Positions 1 to 12,573 of a stretch of 64,000 nucleotides of DNA are shown here, piece by piece; positions within the stretch are counted from its first letter, which is position 1; each line of letters opens with the position of its first letter. The position numbers and the translations under genes were made by a program. The notes under the pieces were generated by a model. It ran no database searches, was not told the origin of the DNA, and worked only from the letters and a program-made list of their open reading frames with translations. This DNA is from Pelobates cultripes (Eukaryota; Chordata; Amphibia; Anura; Pelobatidae), in contig OW240917.1 of assembly GCA_933207985.1 (NCBI GenBank), positions 106,251,475-106,315,474 of the forward strand. The letters are read 5' to 3'.

Positions 1-1027
1 CCTGGATGTCCATCAAGGCCGTTCTCTGGCACCTATCTTTCTAGGAAGCACTCCCAGCATGCAACTACTTTACTGCTTTTCAAATCTAAGCAAGCGTGAT
101 ATCAATCAGGAAGCATACATAAAATGCCAATGCTGCACATCAATCAATACAAACAAAGAGCTGCAGATTTAGGCTTATAAGATGAACAAACACTTTCAAG
201 GTGACACTGTACCAAGAAAGCTTAGCCTCTTTATTCCAGCTTTTTAATTTAATTTTTTTTTTTTTGCTTTGAAAAGCAAAATACATTTACAATAGTAATC
301 ATAAACTGGGATCTCCTATTTTGGTGCACAATGCATTCCAGTTCTATTGTTACATCTTCCTTTACAGGGTTGTAAGACCTGCTATTTCCTCTGTTAGTCA
401 CTAACCTACCATAATGTGTATTAAACCCTCTTAAGGCTAACAAGCAAGTAGAAGACTAGTTGATATTTAATTTTGTTGCTAAATCTGATTAATTTCATGA
501 CTGTTCTGCAATGCTACAGATATTTTAATTGTTAAAATGTAAACAAAAAGGAGAGAGAGACACAGAGTAACTAAAGCAACTGCTCATCACTTGAACACAC
601 AAGCTCAATAACATTGAACAGAGTGTGTATTCAGATTCAGGACAACTTTCATGAAGTGGAAAATGAAATAGAATTCCATGTGTTGGTCATGTTGGTCACC
701 TCAATATAGGTGGTTATGGTGTCTATGAAAGACTGCATATATAGAGTTTAACCCGTTGGCTGCCAAAGGTATAACTCCAACTCCAGTAGCATCATTGGGG
801 CGTCATGAGCCGGCCCTGAACAGGAGTTCCCAATCTGACTAATGTCAGTTCTGTGCATATTGGATGTCTGACACACACATTTCATGATGGTGACAGGCAA
901 TGGCTGCATGTCCCCAACCCTTCGTGCTGCCTGTATCCTCCCCTCAGACCATGACATCAGAAGAGGAGGTTTGGGCAGAAGGGAGAACTTTGTCTGGGTG
1001 CAGGAACAGAGGTTTGTGCTTTTGTTT

Positions 1028-1140
1028 TTAAAGGGACACTATAGGCACCCAGACCACTTCAGCTTATTGAAGTGGTCTGGGTGCAGTGTCCCTATTGCAC
1101 TTACTGCTGCTATTTAAAACATTGCCGTTTTAGAGAAACT
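1028..1140. mobile_element. TTAA hairpin-chain MITE, truncated copy
   Basis: Begins TTAA-AGGGACACTATAG and continues with an inverted pair (AGACCACTTC... and ...GAAGTGGTCT). It then reads GTGCAGTGTCCC and a stretch ending ACATTGCCGTTTTAGAG, which matches the copy at 33186-33624. The 3' terminus is missing. Termini and TTAA flank suggest a piggyBac-like non-autonomous element (inference). Confidence 0.7.
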
Positions 1141-4100
1141 TTGATTAATACCCAATAGAGCATTATGAATTTATTTAAAGGAAGGTTTTGTGAAAAATGG
1201 TTGAAGTAATGCTTTAAAAACACCATTGTTGGTGGATTATAACTCATGCCATTAATTGTTTTTTGTTATCCTTAGTAAACATACCCTTTGCAGTCACACA
1301 ATAGAGGCTTGAAGCAGGGATTCACACAGCTTGTTAAAAAGCCTGCTGTGATAATAAGACAGTCATGAGAAACCTAAAATATGGGCCATATTATAATTGT
1401 TATTTGTTAACAAGGATGCCCATTTAAGGGGGAAAAAAAATTACAATGGATACACTTAATGATTAACCTTCCGAATACCATGAGAGTGAAATCACGTTGT
1501 TTAACCCTCACTTAGTGTCAGTGAGATTTCAGCCCAAACTACATGAAATGCTTTAGAAATCACAAAGATGATTTTACATTAATGTTTAAAATGTATAAAC
1601 ACTTCTTATAATTATCAGTATCATAAACAACAGATGTTGAAAGTTGGCATTAAAAAATGAGGTGCCAGGCTTTTGATGCTGGAAGAACTCAGTTTTTGTG
1701 AAACCACTAGAAATCCCCTCAGTTTGAGAAAAAGGGATTTTACCCAAAGTCTTCTTGCACCACAATAAAATAGATAATCTGCTTTAATCAACTATAAAGT
1801 CTTAAAAGATGGTCATGTTACAATATAACAGTAATCTAGGATGAAATAAACACTAATGACCACCACGTACATCCTGTTTCTAAAGTGGCCCACTGCACAC
1901 AAACTATACAAGTAGGTAAATCAAAGCAATAACCTTTTGTATCTTAACCTGAATACATCGATCAAATAAAAAGTTAAGCGAATGTAGCTTGTTTGTTATC
2001 TCTAGTGGAAAGTAGAAAACATACTGCCTAAAGAAATACATATAGAAGAGCCACAATTCACAGTTCTCCACCAAGGGCCAGATTAAGATATGATGACGCG
2101 CAATTGTGCAAAAACTAAGAGAAAATTTATCTTTAATACAAATAATATGTAGTGCTGCTCCCTTCCCAGCTGCACGCTACAGAGCTCAAACATTCAATCA
2201 CTGGCATATAACTGAGCTTCTTTCCCCTTGGGAACCAGGCAAAGCAGCTCCAGGCCATGTTTAAGTAAAACAAAGAAGTTAAAGAACAAGCTACTCTTTT
2301 ACAAGGAGACTTCATTCAATGAACATATTTTCTCAATAAATGCCAGGGTTTTACGTAAGCATCTTACAGCAAGTGACTTGGAAACTCCACTGCACTTACG
2401 TCAGGATCTGATTTTAAAAGTCATGTGAAGAAACCATTAACAGCCCTGATAAAGCAACTTACAAGGGCCACCTGTACACAGGATAAAATCCCATAAACTA
2501 CATAAAAGACACAATTCATTGCCTTTTAACCCTTTCCATAAAGCACGGCTTGACAAATTTGCTTGGAATCTAGGAGCCTGCTAAAAAAAGAGTAACGTCA
2601 TATTCTGGCTCCCGGTATCACAGAAAGGTGCGCACGGGTGCAGAGCAAAAGAGCAGGAAGATCACAGCTCTCCCACCAGAAGCCGCTGAATGAGCTGTCA
2701 AACACCCAGGCGCCAGGACAAAATTGCTAGTTGGCCATGGTGACCTGGCACCTGGGATTTGTCGAGTCCTGCCATAAACAAAGCACTAAATAACAGGACA
2801 AAACTAAATACAATTAATCAAGTATTAAAAAAGATCTAAATCATGGTAACAAGTTCTAATCATCATTTATTATCAATCATAAAAACTTCATGTATGATCA
2901 TTCTTAGAATACTATAGAATGATACATATAAAAAAAAAAAAAAGAAGAAGAAAAGTTATTAACTAAACAAATCGTTTTTCATTATCTCCCGCTGTAATCA
3001 TAAATTTTTACATTCATTTCATCAGGCCTCTCATTTAGAATACCCACTGAGAGGGCACCCCCCTTGTTGCCTGGGAGCATGAAGTTGAAAAGTGTGTGCA
3101 GTAAAGACACATGCGCAAGCCAATTTTCCAAAGGGGGAGTTAAAAAGTACTAGGGCAGCATTTCTCTAGAAAATGTTGAATGAAACAACATATTGGAAAA
3201 CATTCACAATTTGCTTTGCATTGCCATGAATAAAAGGTTGTTTACACTATCTCAATAAAAGATGGGGATTAGAAAAAGATTACATAAAAGAGATTCAAAT
3301 TCCCATTCATAGTAGCATGTCCCACAAAGCAGTGACAGACTGACCAGAAATGGAGGAGCACCCATTAAGCATGATTTCCAGGCTGCAGGAAATGCCATTT
3401 AATGAATACAATGAAAAGGAAAGACGTGTTCTAGCCAATTCTATTTAAAGATCGGACACCTGACTTCTTTTTTCAGATGAGACTCCAAGCCCTCACATTA
3501 ATGTGCAGGGGTCATAGTATTGTGTGTAGGTCTGTAACACAATAAAAGCTTGTATATGGCCTGCTGTGTGGTATTCACAGCAACTACCACCCGAGACTGC
3601 TACATAGGGCAAATAAATGCTTTATTCTGCTGCATTTTATCCATTCACATATACACAACTGTATGACAAGGGACCTGAGACTTTTGGAAAGGGGTTTATT
3701 AAAGTGATGCCAAAAATTCATGTCAATTTTTTTCTAATTTCTGTAAACCAAACAAAATAAAATACTCAAGATAAAGCAACAAAACACCACTTTGCACTAC
3801 TGAAAAAATAAACAGGCCATTTTTATATTGAAATGTATTTAAATTAAATATTTAAAGGTCAGATGCCTGTAATTGTGGGAGGAGTTTAGTGGCCTTTGTA
3901 ACCAATATTCTCCCTCTTACCTGGGCTGCACCCTTCTGGTCATCCCACCCACCTCTCCCCTTTTTAAATCCTTTACTTGGTGGGCCCACTTTTATTTACA
4001 GGCCTACCACAATTTACAGCACACCACAACTGGCTTACACTAATACTAGTTTAATATCACAGCCTTTATGTTGCCGACCACAAATATTACATATGGTAAC

Positions 4101-5939
4101 TAAAGACAGTGATAAATTCACACACTGCTAGTTGGGACAGTCAATGCAAAAATCACACAATCATTAGTTTATTGGATATGGTGCCAGGAGTGTGATGGTG
4201 TGTCCCAAAGTAAGTGGTAAAACAAGCCTCTAGTTTCGGTCTTGTCCTTTAGGAGAATCCAGTTAGCTCCACAAAGCTACACGTGGCCTTGCATGATCAT
4301 GATAGTACTTACTGGCTGAGCAAACCTAAAGGAGCAGGCTGCAGTAGTTATGGTTCTTGAAGCGTTCCTTTAATGAAATTACCTGTTTAAAATTATGAAG
4401 TTACTTCAACTGCTGCAAATTTCACCAATGGTGTGACTCAAGAAACTGTCACTTTTAACTTTTCATAGACAGACTCTTTATTAAAAGCTCTGACTATGGC
4501 TTTGATTAAATATTTAATATGGTTTAATATTGTGTGTATTATTATTAAATCATTTTAAAAAGCATATCCAAAAATATTCAGTGGAGGCCTAAATTGGAAT
4601 TGCTTTGAAATTCATAAACAATCAAAGATATACATGAAAAAAAATGTTGTCGAATATAATTATCAATCTCTGGCAAAGGAAGTCCACATTTATTTCTCAT
4701 CAGATGTTTGTCAGAATAGCTGATGGAAAGAGATGCCCAATAAATAGGTATTGTATCTTAGTGCCAATGTATAGGCTATCCCTAAATCCTCCCTTTCATA
4801 ACTCCATATGAGTGGACATGCCATATTGTGGGGTCATTGCGAAAAAAATTCACAGACCCTCGAAAGTGACAGTGCTGCTTTAAATTTGTAATATCATAAG
4901 TGGTGCTTTCTGGATATAGCAAGAGGTTGTGTTCATTTTAATTCAACTTTCATAAACAACAACTTCACAAACCTATTGACATCATGCACAGCTTAATATG
5001 TGGAGTAAAAAGAAAGATGTAAAAGGAGTGTGGGGGGTAAAGACAACATTATTTGGAAGCAATTGTGTTAAGTAATGCAGCCATGTTCAACAATAACTAA
5101 ATACAAACACAGAGGTGCAACCCATGAATCAATACAGTTCCTGTAAATCGAGAAGTAATAAAGAGGAACAACTAAGGTCTAGTGATAGGATAAAACCTGT
5201 ACTGAAATGTCACTGGCAAAGGAAGGTACAATCTGTCATATATGTCATTCTCCGTTGGAGTGTCTGGAATTCTTTAGATAAACATGGCATCTAGCACTCA
5301 CCGTTCAATGGAGTCTGTACCAGATTTCTAGAAATCTTAATATACACAACACACCTCATCCCATTCCTAGCTATGGCCATATACACAAAACAGACATGTA
5401 TTTCAAGTTTCACACACAAAACACAAATGTAAAGGCACAAAATAAATACGCCTCTCTTTTAAGAAAATAAAAATAAGAATTAATTGGGTTGATCCTAAAC
5501 TGTGGTTGTCTATTTTTCCTGGCAGAACACACAATCCCGAAACTGTGAGAGGTAATTTATTTTGTTAACTAAATCTGTTGCAGGCATTCAGATCGGTGTA
5601 CCCTTTCAATGCCAACTCATTTTAATGTATGAAAAGAAAAAAAGATTATAGCTTTATTATTCCACTCAATAACCTAAGATAAATGTACAGATACTTGTGA
5701 TATTATGATTCCTACCACTCTGGTAACACATCTCTTTGTACCTGAGCTTTCAGCAGGGAGAGTTCACAGAGGACCCTTCCACTGAACATTGTTTTCAACC
5801 AAGATCTTGCAAGTCACCCTCTGCCACTTCTGTTAATAGACATTAATTACATAATGCATATACCTGAATGAGTATCTAGTACACCCCCACAATCCACCTA
5901 AACTCCTGGTTACCAGACACAATGCTCTCACAGGCTGTC

Positions 5940-6033
5940 TAGACTTACAGTATCAAACACAGGATTTATTCTAAGTGCTTACAGTATCACACTCACATTA
6001 CTAGTATATCCACAATGATCGTACTTACAGTAT

Positions 6034-6067
<34 letters not shown>

Positions 6068-6310
6068 AATAAAATAGTATCAATAATGGTTTATACTATC
6101 ATTAGTGTGCATAATAGTGTAGGTTTACAGTATCACACACTTTATACCTAATGGTCTTGACTTACAGTATGACACATATTTAGTGTCCTTTATGACTTAC
6201 AGTATCACACACCTTATTGTACACAAAGCTCTTGCTTGAGCACACAATATGCACATTATTAACACACACACACAGGGCTAGACGCCCAGTTTCACACACA
6301 GACATATCAT
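5940..6310. repeat. Degenerate CTTACAGTATCACACAC tandem region
   Basis: The motif CTTACAGTATCACAC, with variants, recurs near 5945, 5980, 6024, 6123, 6161 and 6191. Irregular AC-rich spacers separate the copies, and a pure (AC)n-(AT)n microsatellite lies at 6034-6067. The region ends about 130 bp inside intron 1 from the RAPGEF2 donor. Confidence 0.7.
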
Positions 6311-6440
6311 GGATATGACACACAGGATCAGACACACACTCACTGAGACATGCCATGGATGGCACACACACAGCAGTAGCGCACACAATGGCAGAGCTCA
6401 CAGACTCGCCCATGGGTATGAATTTCCAGTGGCCACTTAC

Positions 6441-6509
6441 CTGTGGGCTCCTGTCAGCCGGGGGTTTCATCACAGCCTGCCTGAAGCTGTTATCCACATA
6501 GGACGCCAT
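6441..6509 (-). CDS. RAPGEF2: RAPGEF2 first coding exon (Rap guanine nucleotide exchange factor 2)
   Basis: RAPGEF2 (PDZ-GEF1, RA-GEF-1) activates Rap1 and Rap2 by GDP/GTP exchange and acts at cell junctions and endosomes. On the minus strand an ATG at 6509-6507 opens 23 codons reading MASYVDNSFRQAVMKPP and on to ...SPQ. A perfect donor, CAG|GTAAGT, follows at 6441/6440. As I recall, the long vertebrate RAPGEF2 isoform starts MASYVDNSFRQAVMKNP and then continues into the first cyclic-nucleotide-binding-like region; this exon matches with a few substitutions (memory, not a search). The exon ends in phase 0 after a glutamine codon. The cNMP-binding-like, RasGEF-N, PDZ, RA and RasGEF domains are all encoded by later exons outside the window. 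Its CpG-island setting supports a real first exon. The paralogue RAPGEF6 is less likely because its N-terminus differs. Confidence 0.85.
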
Positions 6510-6627
6510 GTTCCGGGCTCCCCCCAGCCGGTCCCAACGGGGGATACTGGCAGTAATCCTGGCCCCCGGGGGCCCCGAGCAGGGCCGGTCTCTGCTCCCA
6601 GGAGCTGTCCTCCTAGCTGTGGGGTGA

Positions 6628-6707
6628 GGGTGCTGGCGGTGGTAGCCCGGGGGCTGGCGGTGGTAGTCCGGGGGCTGGCGGTAGTCCGGGGGCTGGCGGT
6701 AGTCCGC
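6628..6707. repeat. GC-rich minisatellite in RAPGEF2 CpG island
   Basis: About four copies of a 19-22 bp unit built on GGGGGCTGGCGGTAGTCCG lie 120-200 bp upstream of the RAPGEF2 start codon, in the presumed 5' UTR or core promoter. The two left units carry an extra GGT triplet relative to the two right units. Confidence 0.85.
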
Positions 6708-7045
6708 AGCTTTGTGTGGCAGAGCCTGGCACCCAGTGGCACTGACCCCGAGCTCCCTGCTGGCCAGCACTGTGACTGAGAGACAGCGGGCAGGGCTCGC
6801 TCATGGGAAGCAGGGAGGGCAGCTGCCCCCCACAGACAGACACAGGGGGCTGAGAGCTGCAGCCATAGTGAGAGGGGTACACACAGGGCAGGAAGAGGGT
6901 GTGGAAGTAAGACATGCAGCCCTCCTCTTCCTTCCTCTTCCTGTGCTCCTTGCACGGATCCTTGCTGGCTCTCCGCTGCCACCTGCAGGAACTGCGCTGT
7001 ACTGCACTCTCCTGTGCCAGGGATGCTGTGGGGCAGGTTGGGGAC

Positions 7046-8654
7046 AAAACAGTGGGTCAATTAGTAGACAGTGAGTGAATCGTGGTGGTGCATTAAAATC
7101 AGATGAATTTTTTTTTTTAAATTAAGGCCAAAATAGTTAATTGTATGTTACGCCACACTTGGCACATCACTAAAGAGCAAGGCTGCATATCACTAAAGAG
7201 GAAGCCCTTTTCCTGACTTTTTGTTTTTGATGTAATTTATATTTTACTTGCGTGTGTTTTTTACCTTTTATAATATTAACATTTGCCTTCATGAAAGAGC
7301 CCGGGTCTACTGTACAACTTGTACGATGTCATGGTAACCACTTGACTTCTTTTAACCACTTGCACTTGTAATAGTTTGTTTCTTATTTCATGTAATATCC
7401 CCACATTGAAATCGTAAAGCTACGCACAATAAAAAGGGCAAAAAGCAGAACTTGACACAACTTATTCCAGATTCCGTGGGCCTCTTAACGTGCATATGCA
7501 TTGGAAGCGAAGAATGGATGTGGATTTACACCCACTAGAATTTCTGTAGTAGTCATTTTTGTTTTCTGTGCTAGTTTGTGTAAGCTTATGCCCCTTCACG
7601 CTCCCCTTTGGGCGTGAAATATGCAGTGTAGCCTTGGAAAGAAATACCAAACATAATATTATCTTGTACTTTAATGAGCTGTAAGTGCTTAATTAAGAAA
7701 ATAGTCATGACAGGAAGAGGCACCAAGAACGTCTCACTTACTGCTGCTATATTTGCAATAAAATTGCTTCCTTGTGTTCAAATGTTAGATGCGTAGACAT
7801 TGAAGCATAAATTACATGTTCTTATCTCTCCAACAGGTTAGCTGCATAAAAAGACAAATGACACCTATCATTTCAAGTAAAAACATGAATTTGTTTCCTC
7901 AATATATTTAGAATCATTTTCTCTGTTTTCTCATGTGGGGAATAAATTGAATACATTATACTCTCTATTTTAACCAGGACTTTTTTATATGAAGTAATTT
8001 CTTTGCAGAACAATATTAATGTCTTTTGAATTAGAGAAGTTCCTTAGACCAATGGGGGCTAGTGAAAGATAAAGATGGAGGGGCAAATGATTCCATCGCT
8101 GTAATTTGACTCTGCCCTCTGAATGGTTAATCTATGGACATTTAACCCAATGTATTAAACTCCTAGCCCCATGAGACGTCATGTTCCGTTCAACACCATA
8201 AACAACCACTTTGAAGAGGTGTGACTCGATCCATTGATGCTGCTACCCAATGACACCTCTATTGTCCTAAAAGACAGGAAAATACCCACTATTGTCTTTT
8301 AGAATTCCAGGATCTAACATCCCAGACAATGGCTGAACTAAGAACTCTTTTTAGAGCATACTAGGCATATTTCAGAAGTCTATACCAAGAGAATAGAGCA
8401 TCTTCACAATTGTGGCCTGATTAGGTTTGATCATTTTGAAATCTAGGGGCATGCTGCCCAATCTACCTATATGGACCAGCCTCAACTGACTTAGGCCATG
8501 CCGTGGACAAAAATGATGTGTGGAGTCCTGTTACATGAAATTTCCTTTCAAGACCCGGTACTTGCAACCATGTTCCCTAGGTGTTTTTTCCCTGGTGTTT
8601 GTGCAACCACATGCCAGTATCATTTATAATGCCAGCATAGGCAGATTTCTATCA
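7046..8654. other. No supported gene or repeat
   Basis: AT-rich sequence upstream of RAPGEF2. No splice-flanked open frame, RNA gene or clear repeat family is visible. Any bidirectional transcript from the CpG island would run through it, but nothing in the sequence shows one. Confidence 0.5.
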
Positions 8655-8960
8655 TTAAAGGAACACTAAAACATTAGGAGTTCCTAACACTAAAGTGTTT
8701 TACTCACTTTTAGATTGCTGGGTCACCATAAACTCCTTTTTCCAGTGCTGAGCTACAGTCCCTGCAGCCACCCAAACCACCTCCCGCGACATCATGCTAA
8801 ATCCTCTTCGTCTTCTCGTACAATCCAATGCTTCTCATAGAAAAGTATTGTGGATGAGAAACGCACCTCTAATCAAATGCTCTCTATGAGAAGCATTTAT
8901 TGCAGAACCAAATCTGAATCAGTTATAGCTGCGGGAGCATTTTGTAGTGGCTGTCATGTA
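8655..8960. mobile_element. TTAA hairpin-chain MITE, diverged copy
   Basis: Starts TTAA-AGGAACACTAAAACATTAGG and continues with the AGTTCCTAACACTAAAGTG hairpin and the CCAATGCTTCTCATAG...CTATGAGAAGCATT module typical of this family. A recognisable 3' terminus is missing. Confidence 0.55.
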
Positions 8961-9059
8961 AATTAGCCCTGCAGTAAAAAAAATTGAAATATATACAAAA
9001 CAGCAATATTTTACATTACAGGACTAAACCTCCAAGGTCACTCCACCCAGAGCACTTCA

Positions 9060-9425
9060 TTGGGATATAGAAAGTAAAAAAAAAAAATTTTTTTGTATTT
9101 TTGGTAAAATATAGCATAACAAAGTGACACATAGTACAGTACGTCACTGTGCACATGGTACAACAACGATAAGTTAACAATATATGACATCATGTGGTGC
9201 GACTCAGTCGAATTAGGCACACTAACAGCACGATTCAGGGAGAAAAAAGAAGAGAAGGATAGGATAGGAAGTATTGGTCGTCTGCTAGAGTGGGGGAGCT
9301 TGGGGGGGGGACACGAGGCGCACCTGCGTCCTATTACAGTCTGCAAAGTCACTGGAGAACCAGGGCTCCCATATTTTCTCAAACCTATGTGCCGTGATTC
9401 TCACCTGCGCTGAGAAAGTAATTTT
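9060..9425 (-). mobile_element. Possible L1-like 3' UTR fragment
   Basis: An A/T homopolymer tract is followed by a GC-richer segment with a G run at 9303-9311. Read on the minus strand this resembles a 3' UTR with an A-rich tail, as in the 12780-13370 block. No coding similarity is visible, so this is a weak call. Confidence 0.25.
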
Positions 9426-11103
9426 TTTTTATTTTTTTTATTATTTTTGTGTTTTTTTGTGCTGATGCAGGTGATTATTGTTAGGCATTTATAACAACAA
9501 TCAATTGACCTATTTGACCTGTTTGGCTAATGGATATTTTACAACATTTTGTTATAAGATTTTTGCTTGTGGAGTCTAAAATTCAGTTAAGGGATCTATT
9601 CGCTAAACAGTTGGCAGCAGTAACAAGAGAACTAACATCCATAATTATTGCTAAATTAAGTTCGTTGCAAATGTTCTTTTCAGCTATTATTTTGATATAA
9701 AGTTTAAAAGTCAGTAAATAACCAAAATCCTATTAGTAAATTAAACTATTGGTATTTTTCCTTTCTTTATTCTTCATGGTAGATATAGTATGCCAATAAT
9801 ATAAATGCATTTTCAGAACCTTGTGTCATTAAGAGGTAAATGTAAGTGGATAATACATTTCTTACGTTCCCAATACTATCATATTAATAGGTTGCAAATG
9901 TTGGTTCAGATCAGCAAAGTGGCATGTATCCTACATCTATAATCTAATTTTTGTGTCATGATAATCCTTCCCTCCCCCATCAAACACAGTAGATTGAAGT
10001 CTTGTCAGAACTGGTTATTGTCTGCTTTAAAGAAATGCTTGTCCTTTTCTAAGTCCCGAGACAATCTGATTAACCCTTCTAAGACAGAACATGTAATACT
10101 TTACGAGGTTGTTAACAATGGAATAAAACTATCACACCTCCATATTAGTTTTTTATTTACCTGTGGCATTACGCAAATGCATTAGGTCAGATTAATTAAA
10201 TGTCTAAACATAGATGATTTTTACAGGATAGGTAAAGAAAAATCATGCCTTACTAATCTGTTTAACTGTGGAAGATTTACTAGATATTATCTCAATTCTG
10301 TTTATTATACATGGAGTGAATACATGCCTTTCAGTCATAGCAGTTCTAAAAAAATTCTAGCAACTCCACTACCACGTGGATATGGTATTAGCTACATCTA
10401 TTCTCCATAGTGGTGCTCCAGAACATGTTGATGTCAGAAGACATCTCAGTACGTTTATGGTAGCTTTGGATTTGGACTTGGTAACACATAACTAACGTTT
10501 CACAATTTTATTAAGACACAGATGTTTCACCTGGGTAAGTTACTTATCACATTTACAAATATTACATGATATTACATGTGTTGCATTAATATCATGCCTC
10601 TACCTCGATTCCAACTCACATTTGTACTATAAAAGCTATAAACTACAAGTATAACAGTGCTCAGTTGTGGTTCTAATGACTTCTAAGTGCATCTAGTGGT
10701 TCTAGTGACCCTTTCATGCTTTAAATGATTATTTATATTTCAGATTATAATTTACTTTGATGTAATCCCTTCACTTTCTAAATGAAGTATAAACATTTTT
10801 CTTTCCATGCATTTTGTAATATGAAATTAGTCTATAAACACTCGCTCACCCTCAATTGTACTCTAGGAATGATTACCACCCTGTAGAGGAATACAGTTCT
10901 CTTTTAGAAGTTATTTTCAGTAAACTTGCTTGCAAGTTTAGTAAAAATGTAAGCTCAACCCCTGCTTCCGAACAATACAGGACGTTCCAATGAGTCATAT
11001 CATTACTACAGTCAATGAGGAGGGAAGGGTGAAAGGACTGTACCATTTCATTGTTATGAATACATTTACATTCCAGAGATTGATAAATTTTGCTATTGCT
11101 GTT
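9426..11103. other. AT-rich, no supported gene
   Basis: Low-complexity T-rich start (9420-9465), then AT-rich unique-looking sequence. No exon, RNA gene or repeat boundary could be supported. Confidence 0.5.
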
Positions 11104-11665
11104 TTAGAGGGATCCTATAGTGCCAGGAAAACAAATCCGTTTTCCTGGCACTATAAATCTCTCGCGACATCCCTCCCGCGCGGCTGAAGGGGTTAAAACC
11201 CCTTTAGCCACTTACCTGAATCCAGCGCCGATGTCAGGCTCCGCCAACGCTCCTCCCCCGCCGACGTCAGCCAGCGGGGGGAACCTAATGAATCCAGTGC
11301 CGATGTCAGGCTCCACCCACGCTCCTCCCCTTCCAACGTCAGCCAGCAGGGGAGACCTAATGCGCATGCACGGCAATGGCCGTGCGCGCATTAGACTTCC
11401 CCATAGGAAAGCATTATTCAATGCTTTCCTATGGGAAAAATCTGACGCTGGAGGTCTGTGAGGAAGTCCTGCGTCAGATAACGGACCAAAAATCAGTTTA
11501 AAATCCGGAAGCCCTCTAGAGGCTGTCTGTTATACAGCCACAGAGGGCAGACTTAGCGCTGCAATGTAAACATTGCAGTTCTCTGGAACTGCAATGTTTT
11601 ACATGGCAGCACTAAGTGCAAAAGGGTCAGCTGAAGTAGTCTGGGTGCCTACAGTGTCCCTTTAA
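11104..11665. mobile_element. TTAA hairpin-chain MITE, near-complete copy (562 bp)
   Basis: The left end, TTAGAGGGATCCTATAG, is a mutated form of TTAAAGGGACACTATAG. The right end is ACAGTGTCCCTTTAA. The body is a series of separate inverted repeats: a 17-bp-arm hairpin at 11116-11155, GGCTGAAGGGGTT and its complement at 11182-11209, a TAATGCGCATGCACGGC-type pair at 11358-11393, CCATAGGAAAGCATT with its complement near 11400-11435, and an ACTGCAATGTTTAC-type pair near 11565-11606. It has no ORF. TTAA flanks and GGGACACTATAG ends suggest a piggyBac-like non-autonomous element. Confidence 0.75.
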
Positions 11666-12573
11666 ATACTTTTATTTTAGAAGTAAATGATTTAACTGTA
11701 CTCTCTGTAAGTGGGCATTATGCATACATGCAAACATTATTTTTACAATTATTTATATAGTACTAATATATTCCGCAGTGCCAGCATTCTGTTGCCATTT
11801 TCCATAAGCTGCATTGTTACTAACGCCTTTAGGGTCTTTGTAAATACCTATAAGCAGGATATTGGACAATTTTTCTTTATATATTTTTGTGACACCTACT
11901 GTATGTGTGAAACTTGCATTTTTGCTTTTATACTAACATTTCAGACCCTGTGTGAAATATTGCAAGGTAAAGGGCACTCTATACTGTCTAAAGATTTTCT
12001 TTTACCAAATGTTTTTATAGAGGATGAACAAGTAAGTAAAAAATAAAAACTGTGTAAATTTACAGAAGTTCAATTTTTAAGTTTATTTGCAAAGCAATCT
12101 ATACACAAGATTGCTCTGTAATGAAACGTTTATATTCTAGCTATGCATCCCTTGCTTCATATACAAGTTATACTAATATTTTTTTAATCAAAAAGTGCTT
12201 GGTAGTGAAGGGGTTAACTATTCTGCTTTTATGCTATGCCTAAATTTGGTTTGTTTTTCCTTTTGTGAGTTTTTGATTTCCTTACCTGGCAAACATTTCA
12301 CTGTTTTTGTCTTGGGGCATTTATTATTTTCACCTCTTTGGATGTATGCTGGGATGCTAAGGTCCAGTACATATGTCTGCCGTATGTTTTTTTTTTCTAG
12401 TTTATTATATTTTTTTCGTTCTCTTTGACCCATGTTTGCGTGCTAGATTGTATAAATCCCAAGAAAAGGAAATCATGTGGGAATGCAAAAGGGATATGAG
12501 ACAGTTTGAGGATTGTGAGACAAAGAGGATAATAGAGACCCAAAGTAACGTGATTTTGAGATGTAGCGTAATG
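11666..12573. other. AT-rich, no supported gene
   Basis: Unique-looking AT-rich DNA. A weak relic of the SINE/CR1-tail type (TTATTTATATAGTACTAATA then ATTCCGCAGTGCCAGC) is visible near 11750-11790. The open frames here have no family resemblance. Confidence 0.45.

Larger units (their letters stand above)
1..6440 (-). other. RAPGEF2: RAPGEF2 intron 1 (5' part)
   Basis: This stretch lies directly downstream, on the minus strand, of the RAPGEF2 first coding exon and starts with a consensus donor (GTAAGT, plus-strand complement at 6435-6440). The acceptor and next exon are not in the window, so the intron runs off the left edge. It is AT-rich with no supported exon. Apart from one TTAA miniature-element copy (1028-1140) and a degenerate CA-rich tandem region (about 5940-6310), I see little recognisable repeat. 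Short open frames here show no family resemblance and look random. Confidence 0.7.
6400..7045 (-). promoter_or_regulatory. RAPGEF2: CpG island, probable RAPGEF2 promoter and 5' UTR
   Basis: Against an AT-rich background this block is strongly GC-rich with many CpG dinucleotides. It covers the RAPGEF2 first coding exon and about 540 bp upstream of the start codon on the minus strand. No TATA box stands out, as is usual for CpG-island promoters, and the transcription start cannot be fixed from sequence alone. Long open frames on both strands here reflect GC content. The block contains a short GC-rich minisatellite (6628-6707) in the presumed 5' UTR or core promoter. Confidence 0.75.

Noticed and set aside
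1..6434. RAPGEF2 exon 2 in the left 6.4 kb
   Set aside because: No splice-bounded minus-strand frame resembling the next part of the protein (expected to start DLE...) was seen, so the intron is taken to extend beyond the window.
6180..7074. Long open frames on both strands in the CpG island
   Set aside because: They are GC-content artefacts. Only the 23-codon exon start at 6509 (minus) with its splice donor has support.
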